NCBI RefSeq assembly: GCF_010548375.1 | Contig: NZ_JAAGLY010000006.1 | Coordinates: 434,001 to 498,000, forward strand | Length of the DNA stretch: 64,000 bases | Reading direction: 5' to 3' | Source: Streptomyces sp. SID13726 | GTDB lineage: Bacteria; Actinomycetota; Actinomycetes; Streptomycetales; Streptomycetaceae | Shown: piece by piece, positions 24,815 to 32,757 of the stretch | Layout of the letters: each line of letters begins with the position of its first letter | How positions within the stretch are numbered: the first letter of the stretch is position 1 | Position numbers and translations under genes: made by a program | Notes under the pieces: model-generated | Databases searched by the model: none | What the model was told of the DNA's origin: nothing | Seen by the model: only the letters and a program-made list of their open reading frames with translations

Positions 24815-25870
24815 GTGAGCGACCACCACCAAGAGCACCACCACGAACCCCACGAGCCCCACCACCCGCACGAACACCGGCACCACGGCCTGCGCCACCG
24901 CCTCGGCCACCTCCTGACCCCGCACTCCCACGAGTCCGCCGACAAGCTCGACCCCGCCCTGGAGTCCTCGGCCCGCGGGATGCGCGCCCTGTGGGTCTCG
25001 CTCGCCGTGCTCGGCGTGACGGCGCTCGCGCAGGCGGTCGTCGTGGTGATGTCCGGGTCCGTCGCCCTGCTCGGCGACACGGTGCACAACACCGCGGACG
25101 CGCTGACCGCCGTACCGCTGGGCATCGCCTTCGTGCTGGGCAGACGAGCGGCGACCCGCCGTTTCACCTACGGCTACGGCCGTGCCGAGGATCTCGCGGG
25201 CATCGCGATCGTGCTGACGATCGCCGCGAGCGCGGCCTTCGCGGGATGGGCGGCGATCGACCGGCTGCTCGACCCGCGTCCCGTCGCGCACGTCCCGGCG
25301 GTCGCCGTGGCCGCGCTGGTCGGCTTCGCGGGCAACGAGTGGGTGGCCCGCTACCGCATCCGCGTGGGCCGGGACATCGGCTCGGCCGCGCTCGTGGCGG
25401 ACGGACTGCACGCCCGCACCGACGGATTCACCTCACTGGCCGTGCTGTTGGGCGCGGGCGGCTCGGCCCTGGGCTGGCAACTCGCCGACCCCGTCGTGGG
25501 GTTGGCGATCACGGCCGCCATCGCGCTGGTGCTGCGGGACGCGGCCCGCGAGGTGTTCCGGCGGGTGCTCGACGCCGTGGACCCGGCCCTCGTCGACCGC
25601 GCGGAGAGCGCGCTCAGGGAGGTCGAAGGGGTGCGCGAGGTCGGCGAGTTGAGGCTGCGCTGGATCGGGCACAGGCTGCGCGCGGAGGTGGCGGTCGTGG
25701 TGGACGGCGAGATGACGGTACGTCAGTCCCACGCCGTGGCCGTCGAGGCTGAGCACGCTCTCCTGCACGCCGTACCGCGCCTCACCGCGGCCCTCGTGCA
25801 CGCCGACCCGGCGCCGGTGCCGGGCGAGGCGGACCCGCATCACGCGCTCGCCCATCACGCCCCGGCCTGA
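24815..25870 (+). CDS. Cation diffusion facilitator (zinc-type efflux)
   Basis: A 351-residue CDF protein. The N-terminus is extremely histidine-rich (HHQEHHHEPHEPHHPHEHRHH), a likely metal-binding tail. Six spans follow, with the metal site motifs LLGDTVHNTADALTAVPLG (span II, HN-x-x-D) and LVADGLHARTDGFTSLAVLLG (span V, HAR-x-D). A cytoplasmic C-terminal domain ends with another His cluster (DPHHALAHHAPA). H/D rather than D/D sites favour zinc. GTG 24815 with GGAAGGG upstream is chosen; an ATG at 24761 is possible. Confidence 0.9.
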   Translation: MSDHHQEHHHEPHEPHHPHEHRHHGLRHRLGHLLTPHSHESADKLDPALESSARGMRALWVSLAVLGVTALAQAVVVVMSGSVALLGDTVHNTADALTAVPLGIAFVLGRRAATRRFTYGYGRAEDLAGIAIVLTIAASAAFAGWAAIDRLLDPRPVAHVPAVAVAALVGFAGNEWVARYRIRVGRDIGSAALVADGLHARTDGFTSLAVLLGAGGSALGWQLADPVVGLAITAAIALVLRDAAREVFRRVLDAVDPALVDRAESALREVEGVREVGELRLRWIGHRLRAEVAVVVDGEMTVRQSHAVAVEAEHALLHAVPRLTAALVHADPAPVPGEADPHHALAHHAPA

Positions 25871-25871
25871 G

Positions 25872-26429
25872 TCAGGCGACGCCCAGGCCCTCCAGGACCA
25901 CCGCGCCCGGCAGTTCGGCGAACGCCTTCCCCGGCACCAGCAGCTTGCCGCGCCGGCGCCCGCTGCCGACCAGGACGTACGGCAGGTCGACCACGGCCGA
26001 GTCCACCAACAGCGGCCAGTCGCCGGGGAGTCCGACCGGTGTGATGCCGCCGTACTCCATGCCGGTGTCCCCGGTCGCCGTGTCCATGGAGGCGAACGAG
26101 GCCTTGCGGGCGCCGAGTTGGCGGCGGACGACTCCGTTGACGTCGACCCGGGTGGTGGAGAGCGCCACGCACGCGACGAGGGTGCTCTCGCCACCGCGCT
26201 TGCTGGCGACGACCACGCAGTTCGCGGACCGCTCCAGCAACTCCCGGCCGTAGTGCTCCACGAAGACCGCGGTGTCGGCCCACTCGGGCTCGGTGTCGAC
26301 GTACAGGATCTGCTCGGCGGGGACGCTGCCGCTCCAGTGGCGTACGGCGTCGGCGACCGGGCGGATCAGCTCGTCGAGGGCGTCGGGGGCGGGGGTGGCG
26401 TGGTCGAAGCGTCCGATGGGTGCGTCCAT
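25872..26429 (-). CDS. YbaK/EbsC family aminoacyl-tRNA deacylase-like protein
   Basis: A 185-residue YbaK-domain protein. Visible features are FDHATPAPDALDELIRPVADAV, NCVVVASKRGGESTLVACVALSTTRVDVNGVVRRQLGARKASFAS (K-ARKASFAS block, with the family lysine), TGMEYGGITPVGLPGDWPLLVD (GG-x-x-P-G-like loop) and a terminal VLVGSGRRRGKLLVPG. Relatives hydrolyse mischarged Cys- or Pro-tRNA in trans. Its stop lies 1 bp from the convergent CDF stop. Confidence 0.85.
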   Translation of the reverse strand: MDAPIGRFDHATPAPDALDELIRPVADAVRHWSGSVPAEQILYVDTEPEWADTAVFVEHYGRELLERSANCVVVASKRGGESTLVACVALSTTRVDVNGVVRRQLGARKASFASMDTATGDTGMEYGGITPVGLPGDWPLLVDSAVVDLPYVLVGSGRRRGKLLVPGKAFAELPGAVVLEGLGVA

Positions 26430-26449
26430 GGCCGCACGCTAACAGCCGC

Positions 26450-27022
26450 TCAGGACACGCCCGGCACCGAGACCGCCAGCATCCACCGCGCGGGGACGTC
26501 GCCCTGATTGGCGTACGTGTGCTCGGCGTTGGCCTCGAAGGTGACGCTCGCCCCGGCGGGGACGCGGTGCTCGACCCCGTCGACGGTCAGGGTCAGCTCG
26601 CCCTCGGTGACATGCAGGATCTCGACGGTCCCGGTGGGGTGCGGATCGGAGCGGCTGCTCTCGCCCGGCATCATCAGCCACTCCCACATCTCCAGCGGGC
26701 CCGGGGCCTCCGCGCCCGCGAGGAGCCGGCTCCAGCTGCCCGCCTCCGTGCTCCACAGCCGCACCACCTGCTCCGGCGGTACGACCCGCACCTTCGGGCC
26801 CTGTTCGTAGTCGAGCAGGGTGGTGATGCTGATGCCGAGGGCGTCGCCGATCTTCACGACCGTGCCGAGGCTCGGGTTGGTCCGGGCCTGCTCGATCTGG
26901 ATCAGCATGCCGCGGCTGACCCCGGCTCGGGCGGCGAGCGCGTCCAGGGTGTAGCCGCGCTCGGTCCGCCAGCGCTTGACGTTGCGCGCCAGGGACTGGG
27001 TCAGCAGGTCGAGGTCCGACAC
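26450..27022 (-). CDS. XRE-type regulator with C-terminal cupin domain
   Basis: A 190-residue two-domain regulator. The HTH_XRE region covers about residues 10-65 (NVKRWRTERGYTLDALAARAGVSRG, IEQARTNPSLGTVVKIGDALG). A cupin_2 domain spans about 115-180 (HPTGTVEILHVTEGELTLTVDG, VPAGASVTFEANAEHTYANQG) with the expected metal-site histidines. Such proteins typically repress adjacent transport or metabolic genes. GTG 27022 was chosen over the frame extension to 27055 because the upstream part lies in the short divergent promoter region shared with the DMT transporter gene. Confidence 0.88.
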   Translation of the reverse strand: MSDLDLLTQSLARNVKRWRTERGYTLDALAARAGVSRGMLIQIEQARTNPSLGTVVKIGDALGISITTLLDYEQGPKVRVVPPEQVVRLWSTEAGSWSRLLAGAEAPGPLEMWEWLMMPGESSRSDPHPTGTVEILHVTEGELTLTVDGVEHRVPAGASVTFEANAEHTYANQGDVPARWMLAVSVPGVS

Positions 27023-27115
27023 TTCACGTCCAATATTCTGTATGACACGGTACAACTCAATGAACTACGGTGGGGTGCACCCGATCGTTCACCGAACTGT
27101 ACTGCGAGGCGAGCC

Positions 27116-27973
27116 GTGACAGCGTTCTTCGCCCTGGCCACGAGCCTGCTGTGGGGTCTGGCCGACTTCGGCGGCGGAGTGCTGGCCAGGCGCCTCCCGG
27201 CGCTGACGGTGGTCGTGGTCTCTCAGGGGATCGCCGCGGTGGTGCTCGGCGTGATCGTGATGGCAACCGGGGGCTGGAGCGAGGCCGGACCGCGGCTGTG
27301 GTGCGCGGTCGCCGCCGGTCTCGCCGGACCGGTCGCCCTGATCTGCTTCTACAAGGCGCTCGCGCTGGGCCCGATGGGAATCGTCTCCCCGCTGGGCACG
27401 CTGAGCGTGGCGGTCCCGGTCGGGGTGGGCCTGTTCCTCGGCGAACGCCCCGGACTCGTACAGGTGGCGGGCATCGCGGTGGCCGTCACCGGAGTGGTCC
27501 TGGCGGGCGGCCCCCAGTTGCGCGGAGCACCGGTACAACGCCGGGCCATCGTCCTGACCCTGATCGCGGCCCTCGGCTTCGGCACCGTGTTCGCCCTGAT
27601 CGCGGAGGCGTCGACCACGGTCACAGGCCTCTTCCTGGCCCTGTTCGTCCAGCGCCTGGTCAACGTGGCGGTGGGCGGCACGGCCCTCTGCGTCTCGGTG
27701 CAGCGCGGCACCCCCGCCCTCCCACCGACCGGCTTCCCCTGGCAATCTCTCCCCGCACTCGCCTTCGTGGGCCTGGCGGATGTGGCGGCGAACGGCACGT
27801 ACTCGGTGGCAGCCCGGCACGGCCCGGTAACGGTGGCCGCGGTACTGGCCTCCCTCTACCCGGTGGTGACAGCCCTGGCAGCCCGAGGCTTCCTCAGAGA
27901 ACGACTCCGCACGCTCCAGGCAGCGGGCGCGGGTCTGGCCCTGCTGGGCACACTGCTCCTGGCGACGGGGTGA
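27116..27973 (+). CDS. EamA/DMT superfamily transporter
   Basis: A 285-residue drug/metabolite transporter with ten hydrophobic spans in two EamA repeats. The first starts at FFALATSLLWGLADFGGGVLAR and includes FYKALALGPMGIVSPLGTLSVAVPV; the second runs from VLTLIAALGFGTVFALI to VTVAAVLASLYPVVTALAAR and FLRERL. GTG 27116 has a GCGAGGCGAG stretch upstream. It faces the XRE-cupin regulator across 93 bp and is the obvious target of it. A copy of a dispersed hairpin repeat follows its stop. Confidence 0.88.
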   Translation: MTAFFALATSLLWGLADFGGGVLARRLPALTVVVVSQGIAAVVLGVIVMATGGWSEAGPRLWCAVAAGLAGPVALICFYKALALGPMGIVSPLGTLSVAVPVGVGLFLGERPGLVQVAGIAVAVTGVVLAGGPQLRGAPVQRRAIVLTLIAALGFGTVFALIAEASTTVTGLFLALFVQRLVNVAVGGTALCVSVQRGTPALPPTGFPWQSLPALAFVGLADVAANGTYSVAARHGPVTVAAVLASLYPVVTALAARGFLRERLRTLQAAGAGLALLGTLLLATG

Positions 27974-27987
27974 GCCCGCACTCCGCA

Positions 27988-28030
27988 GGGTCGCGGGGAA
28001 CCGCGCGACCCGCCGCGAACCACCCGCAGC
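27988..28030 (+). repeat. Dispersed intergenic hairpin element, copy 1
   Basis: GGGTCGCG at 27989-27996 pairs with CGCGACCC a few bases downstream, followed by a GCCGCGAACCACCCGCAG tail. It matches the copies at 38837-38876 and 41177-41219 in order and orientation. It sits between two convergent genes and may act as a bidirectional terminator. Confidence 0.65.
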
Positions 28031-28067
28031 CGCCGGACAACCAGTCCCGGCACCCCAACAGGCACCG

Positions 28068-28817
28068 CTATTCCAGCTCAGCCAACCGAGCCACAGCCTC
28101 CTCGTCCAGCCCCGCCAACGCCCGCAACTGCTCCGCCGTACCCCCCGGAGGGACCGGCGCCGGAGTCCTGAGCGGCGGCTGCCACCCCTCCTCGGCGGTC
28201 CACCGCCGCACGACCCGAGCCGGCGCCCCCGCCACCACCGCGTGGTCCGGCACCACACCCCGCACGACAGCCCCCGCCGCGACCACGACGTTCCGTCCGA
28301 TCCGCGCGCCGGGCAGGATCACCGCCCCCGTCCCGATCCAGCACCCCGCACCGATCTCCACCGGCTCCATCCGCGGCCACTGCTTGCCGATGGGTTCGTG
28401 GGGATCGTCGTACGAGTGGTTCGTGGACGTGACATAGACGTAGGGCCCGAAGTAGCAGTCGCTGCCGATGGTGACCGTGGTGTCGGCGATGACATGGCTG
28501 CCGCGTCCCAGCACGACCCCGTCGCCGATGCGCAGGATCGGCTCCGGGCCGAGGTCGAGGTCGGGCATCAAGCCGGCGGTGAGGGTGACCTGTTCGCCGA
28601 CGATGCAGTGGGAGCCGACATGGATCCACGGCTCGCCGAAGACCGTGCCGAGCGGGAAGGCCAGCCGGCTGTGCGCGCCCAGCGCGCCGAAGCGGAAGCG
28701 GCCCGGGTGCTCGGCGGTGACGGAGCCCGTGCGCTGCACCCAGGCCCAGCCCGCGTGGACGGCCCGCTGCACGAGTCGGCCCCGCCAGGATGAGAACGTG
28801 TTCTTGCTCTTCGGCAC
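28068..28817 (-). CDS. Acyltransferase with left-handed beta-helix (hexapeptide repeats)
   Basis: A 249-residue hexapeptide-repeat transferase. Repeats such as VGSHCIVGEQVTLTAG, IGDGVVLGRGSHVIAD, IGSDCYFGPYVYV, IGAGCWIGTGAVILPGARIGRNVVVAAGAVV run from about residue 70 to 200, with the catalytic-looking TSTNHSYDDP histidine. A C-terminal helical tail of about 40 residues follows. Relatives O-acetylate sugars or polysaccharides; the acceptor here is unknown. GTG 28817 fits the start of coding character. Confidence 0.85.
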   Translation of the reverse strand: MPKSKNTFSSWRGRLVQRAVHAGWAWVQRTGSVTAEHPGRFRFGALGAHSRLAFPLGTVFGEPWIHVGSHCIVGEQVTLTAGLMPDLDLGPEPILRIGDGVVLGRGSHVIADTTVTIGSDCYFGPYVYVTSTNHSYDDPHEPIGKQWPRMEPVEIGAGCWIGTGAVILPGARIGRNVVVAAGAVVRGVVPDHAVVAGAPARVVRRWTAEEGWQPPLRTPAPVPPGGTAEQLRALAGLDEEAVARLAELE

Positions 28818-28922
28818 GACCTCACCGTACTGAGCGCGCGGCGCCGGTATGAGAGCGAGGGCTTGTGATCTTCGCCCCACCGGGTGGCGTACGGTTCGGG
28901 ATATCCGGAACCAGGAGGCGAG

Positions 28923-29456
28923 ATGGCGCACAGGGCGTTGATCACGGGCATCGGCGGCAGGGAACCGAAGATCGACGGGGAGGCCTTCGTGGCGCCGACC
29001 GCCTCGGTCATCGGGGACGTGACGCTCCAGGCGGGGGCGAGCCTCTGGTACGGCGCGGTGGCCCGCGGCGACGTAGAACGCATCTCAGTCGGCGCCCGGA
29101 GCAACATCCAGGACAACTGCACCCTGCACGCCGATCCGGGCTTCCCGGTGACGATCGGTGAGCGGGTCTCGGTGGGCCACAACGCGGTCGTGCACGGCTC
29201 GACGGTCGAGGACGACTGCCTGATCGGCATGGGCGCGACAGTGCTCAACGGCGCGGTGATCGGCGCCGGTTCACTGGTCGCGGCCCAGGCCCTGGTGCCG
29301 CAGGGCATGCAGGTCCCGCCGGGTTCACTGGTGGCCGGCGTACCGGCCAAGGTGCGGCGGGAGCTGACGGAGGAGGAGCGGCAGGGCGTGACCCTGAACG
29401 GCACGCTCTACGCGGACCTGGCCAAGGCGCACCACGAGGTGCACGAGACGCCGTGA
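28923..29456 (+). CDS. Gamma carbonic anhydrase family protein
   Basis: A 177-residue gamma-class carbonic anhydrase-like protein built of hexapeptide repeats. It has ASLWYGAVARGDVERISVGARSNIQDNCTLHAD, VSVGHNAVVHGSTVEDDCLIGMGATVLNGAVI and a C-terminal helix. The three metal-binding histidines are present (one in TLHAD, two in GHNAVVHG). ATG 28923 has AGGAGGCGAG directly upstream. It is divergent from the beta-helix acyltransferase, so two left-handed beta-helix genes sit back to back. CO2 hydration activity is plausible but not shown for many members. Confidence 0.88.
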   Translation: MAHRALITGIGGREPKIDGEAFVAPTASVIGDVTLQAGASLWYGAVARGDVERISVGARSNIQDNCTLHADPGFPVTIGERVSVGHNAVVHGSTVEDDCLIGMGATVLNGAVIGAGSLVAAQALVPQGMQVPPGSLVAGVPAKVRRELTEEERQGVTLNGTLYADLAKAHHEVHETP

Positions 29457-29459
29457 GGG

Positions 29460-30110
29460 TCAGTCGGCGGCCGGGACGGTCTCCGGTTCGGCCGCCTTCA
29501 TCTCCGCCGTCGCCTTCGCCGCCCTGCGCTTGAGCACCAGCATCGAGGTGAGCCCGATCAGCACGGCCAGCACCAGGCCCAGCCAGGAGAACCGCTTCAG
29601 CCAGGACTCGGCGACGATCCCGACGTAGTAGATGACCGCGGTGGTGCCGCCCGCCCAGACGATCCCGCCGAGGACGTTGGCGACGAGGAACTTCCAGTAC
29701 GGCATCCGCAGCACACCGGCGAGCGGCCCGGCGAAGATCCTCAGCAGCGCGACGAAGCGGCCGAAGAACACCGCCCACATGCCCCACTTCTCGAACGACC
29801 GCTCCGCCGTGGCGACATGGCCTTCGCTGAAGTGCCGCGGGAACTTGTTGCCGAGCCAGGTGAGCAGCGGCCTGCCGCCCTTGCGTCCGATCGCGTAGCC
29901 GATGGAGTCACCGATGATCGCCCCGACGCTGGCGCAGGCGCCGAGCACCACGGGGTTGATGCCGGCGTGCTGCGAGGACAGCAGCGCGGCCGAGACCAGG
30001 ATGATCTCGCCGGGCAGCGGGATGCCCAGGCTCTCCAGGCCGATGACCAGGCCCACCAGGGCGTAGACGGCGGCCGGGGGCACGGTGTCGAGCCATTCCT
30101 GGACGTGCAA
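29460..30110 (-). CDS. DedA family membrane protein
   Basis: A 216-residue DedA protein with several spans. It contains GLESLGIPLPGEIILVSAALL, GDSIGYAIGRKGGRPLL, and the conserved FFGRFVALLRIFAGPLAGVLRMPYWKFL with its membrane-facing arginines, as in lipid-flipping DedA carriers. The start is taken as TTG 30110 because AGGAGGA lies 8 bp upstream; the open frame reaches 30149 but has no ribosome site. It probably takes part in undecaprenyl phosphate or phospholipid recycling. Its stop is 3 bp from the convergent carbonic anhydrase stop. Confidence 0.88.
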   Translation of the reverse strand: MHVQEWLDTVPPAAVYALVGLVIGLESLGIPLPGEIILVSAALLSSQHAGINPVVLGACASVGAIIGDSIGYAIGRKGGRPLLTWLGNKFPRHFSEGHVATAERSFEKWGMWAVFFGRFVALLRIFAGPLAGVLRMPYWKFLVANVLGGIVWAGGTTAVIYYVGIVAESWLKRFSWLGLVLAVLIGLTSMLVLKRRAAKATAEMKAAEPETVPAAD

Positions 30111-30172
30111 CGCCGGTTCCTCCTGAGTCGCGTTCGCGGCGCGCGCCAAGGACCGGCACGCGCCGTGGCAGC

Positions 30173-32629
30173 CTACCGGGTCACGCGAACCGCCGTCCGG
30201 AGCAACAGCTCACCCGCCGACGCCCCGACCCACACCTCGCGCTCCCCGGTACCGAGCACGAAGCTCCCGCCCGCCCAGGACGACAGCGAGCGCGGGGACA
30301 CCCGTACGGTCACCCGCCGCCGCTCCCCCGGCCGCAGGGCGAGCCGCCGGTACCCGGCCAGCGCGCGCACGGCCTGGTCGAGCCGGAGGTCGGGGGAAGG
30401 ACCGATGTACACCTGCGGTACGGCGATCCCCTCGCGCGGCCCGCTGTTGCGGACCGTGAAGCTCACGTCGAGCCCGTCCCGCAGCCACCGCGCCTCCAGG
30501 TCGTCGTAGGAGAAGGAGGTGTACGACAGCCCGTGCCCGAAGGGGAACAGCGGCCGCACGCCCCGCGCGCTGTACCAGCGGTACCCGGCGTGGACGCCCT
30601 CGGAGTACTCCTCCACTCCGTCGGCGCCCGGGTAGCGACGGGGGTCGCCGGCGACCGGGTGGTGAGTGTCGTCCACCGGGAAGGACTGGGTGAGGCGGCC
30701 CCCGGGGTCGGTGTCGCCGAAGAGAACGGCGGTCGTGGCGGCCGCGCCCTCCTGGCCCGGGTAGTACATCTGGAGCACCGCGCCGACCCGCTCCAGCCAG
30801 GGCATCGAGGTCGCCGACGAGGTGTTGAGCACGACGGTGGTGCGGGGGTTGGCCGCGGCCACGGCCTCGATCAGCCGGTTCTGGTTGCCGGGGAGGGCGA
30901 TCGTGGTGCGGTCCTGGCCCTCGGTGGCGTCCTCGTATGCGAACAGGACGACGTCCCGGGCGGCGCGGGCCGCCGCCACCGCGTCGGCGACGTCCCGCTC
31001 CCGGGTGGCGCCGGTGGAGTGCCGCAGCCGGAAGAGCTGGCCGCCGTGCGCGGTGATCCTCAGCTGGTGGGCGCCCGTGGTGAGGCGCCGAGTCGCTCGG
31101 CGGACGTTGAGCCCATCGGGGGCGGCGGAGACCAGACCGCCGGAGAACCATTCCTCCCAGCCGGGCCTGAGCGGGAACAGGTCCTCGCCGTCCAGGTGCA
31201 CCGCGGGCCGGGAGTCCGGGGCGCCCGAGTAGTGGAGGACGAAGGTCCACTCGTCGGGGTCGGCGACGGTGAGCGTGCCGTCGTAGGTCCAGGTCCTGCC
31301 GGCGTCGACGCCCTGGCCCTCGCTGTCGAGGCGGGGGCTGAGCGCGGCCGGTGGGATCGGCTTCCCGAAGAGGTCCTCGCCGAGGGTGTACGTCACCTGC
31401 GTCCCGTCGGCGCGTGCGGTGAGGGTGTCGAGGGGGCTGTCGGCGCGGTCAGGGACGACATGGGCGCTGCCGCCGCCGCTGACGAAGGGGAGCCCGCCGG
31501 TCGGGCCGATGACCGCGAGGGGGCCGTCGCCGGTGAGGGGCAGGGTGTCGTGCGCGTTGCGGAGCAGGGTGGCGCCCGCCTTCGCGACCTCCAGAGCGAC
31601 GGCGGCCCCCTTCTCGGCGTCGCGCTCCGGGCGGGGCGGCGGGCTGTCGGCGAGGAGTCCGAAGCGGTCCATGACGGTGAGGATCCGCCGTACGGCCCGG
31701 TCGACGTGGTGCTCGGGGACGCTGCCGTCCGCCACGGCCGCCTTGAGGGCCGTACCGAAGTACCTGCCGTCGGGCATCTCCATGTCGAGCCCGGCGTCGA
31801 GCGACTTCGCGGTGCTGTGGGCGGCGTTCCAGTCGGTCATCACCCAGCCGCCGAAGCCCCACCGCTCGCGCAGGACGTCGGTGAGGAGCGCCTTGTTCTC
31901 GCAGGCGAAGGTGGCGTCGACCTTGTTGTAGGCGCCCATCACCGCGCCGGTACCGGCTGCGACGGCCGCTTCGAAGGCGCGCAGTTCGAGTTCGTTGAGG
32001 GTCTGGTCGTCGACGTGTACGTCGATCGACATGCGGTCCTTCTCCTGGTTGTTCAGCGCGAAGTGCTTGACGGTCGCGACGAGTCCCTCGCCCTGGATGC
32101 CCTCGATCTCGGCGGCGACCAGGTCCGCGGAGAGCAGCGGGTCCTCGCTGAAGGTCTCGAAGTTGCGGCCCGCGTAGGGGGTGCGGATGAGGTTGGCCAT
32201 CGGGGAGAGCAGGACGTCCTGGCCGAGCGCGCGGCCCTCGTGGCCGATGACCCGGCCGTAGCGGCGGGCCAGGTCGGGGTCGAAGGCGGAGGCCAGCAGG
32301 ACGGGGGCGGGCAGCGCGGTGGCCCGTGCGGTCACGCGGACGCCCGCCGGGCCGTCGGCGAGTCTCAGCGGCGGGATGCCGAGGCGGGGGACGCCGGGGA
32401 CGTATCCGGCCTGGCCGAGCGGGTCCGGGTCGGTGGCGCCGTGCAGCAGGGAGATCTTCTCGGCCAGGGTGAGCTTCGTGATCAGGCCCTCGACGCGGGG
32501 TCCCGCGCTCGCGTCCGTCCGGTCCCGGGCGTGGGCGGGCGGGGTGGCGGCGCCGGTGGCCGCCGCGGCGACGGCGACGGCTCCGCCCAGGAGGCGCAGG
32601 GCGGAGCGTCGGCTGACGGGGTCGGTCAT
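30173..32629 (-). CDS. Tat-exported family 3 beta-glucosidase
   Basis: An 818-residue GH3 glycoside hydrolase. A twin-arginine leader (SRRSALRLLGGAVAVAAAATGAATPPAHA) covers residues 6-35. The N-terminal barrel has KHFALNNQEKDRMSIDV and the nucleophile block VMTDWNAAHSTAKSLDAGLDMEMP; the C-terminal domain carries a PA14-like insert (about 405-545), and a fibronectin-III-like tail begins near 700. The enzyme would release glucose from beta-glucosides outside the cell. It lies 128 bp downstream of the sigma/ricin fusion gene on the same strand. Confidence 0.9.
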   Translation of the reverse strand: MTDPVSRRSALRLLGGAVAVAAAATGAATPPAHARDRTDASAGPRVEGLITKLTLAEKISLLHGATDPDPLGQAGYVPGVPRLGIPPLRLADGPAGVRVTARATALPAPVLLASAFDPDLARRYGRVIGHEGRALGQDVLLSPMANLIRTPYAGRNFETFSEDPLLSADLVAAEIEGIQGEGLVATVKHFALNNQEKDRMSIDVHVDDQTLNELELRAFEAAVAAGTGAVMGAYNKVDATFACENKALLTDVLRERWGFGGWVMTDWNAAHSTAKSLDAGLDMEMPDGRYFGTALKAAVADGSVPEHHVDRAVRRILTVMDRFGLLADSPPPRPERDAEKGAAVALEVAKAGATLLRNAHDTLPLTGDGPLAVIGPTGGLPFVSGGGSAHVVPDRADSPLDTLTARADGTQVTYTLGEDLFGKPIPPAALSPRLDSEGQGVDAGRTWTYDGTLTVADPDEWTFVLHYSGAPDSRPAVHLDGEDLFPLRPGWEEWFSGGLVSAAPDGLNVRRATRRLTTGAHQLRITAHGGQLFRLRHSTGATRERDVADAVAAARAARDVVLFAYEDATEGQDRTTIALPGNQNRLIEAVAAANPRTTVVLNTSSATSMPWLERVGAVLQMYYPGQEGAAATTAVLFGDTDPGGRLTQSFPVDDTHHPVAGDPRRYPGADGVEEYSEGVHAGYRWYSARGVRPLFPFGHGLSYTSFSYDDLEARWLRDGLDVSFTVRNSGPREGIAVPQVYIGPSPDLRLDQAVRALAGYRRLALRPGERRRVTVRVSPRSLSSWAGGSFVLGTGEREVWVGASAGELLLRTAVRVTR

Positions 32630-32757
32630 GAGCGGTCGCTCCCTCGGTGTGCGGGCCTTGTCAACGCACTATGCGTCAGCGGGCCGTGACACTTCGTAAG
32701 CAACACACTCCGTGAGCGACACCCTCGGCGAACCGGGAACGCGCGACCGGGGCCTGT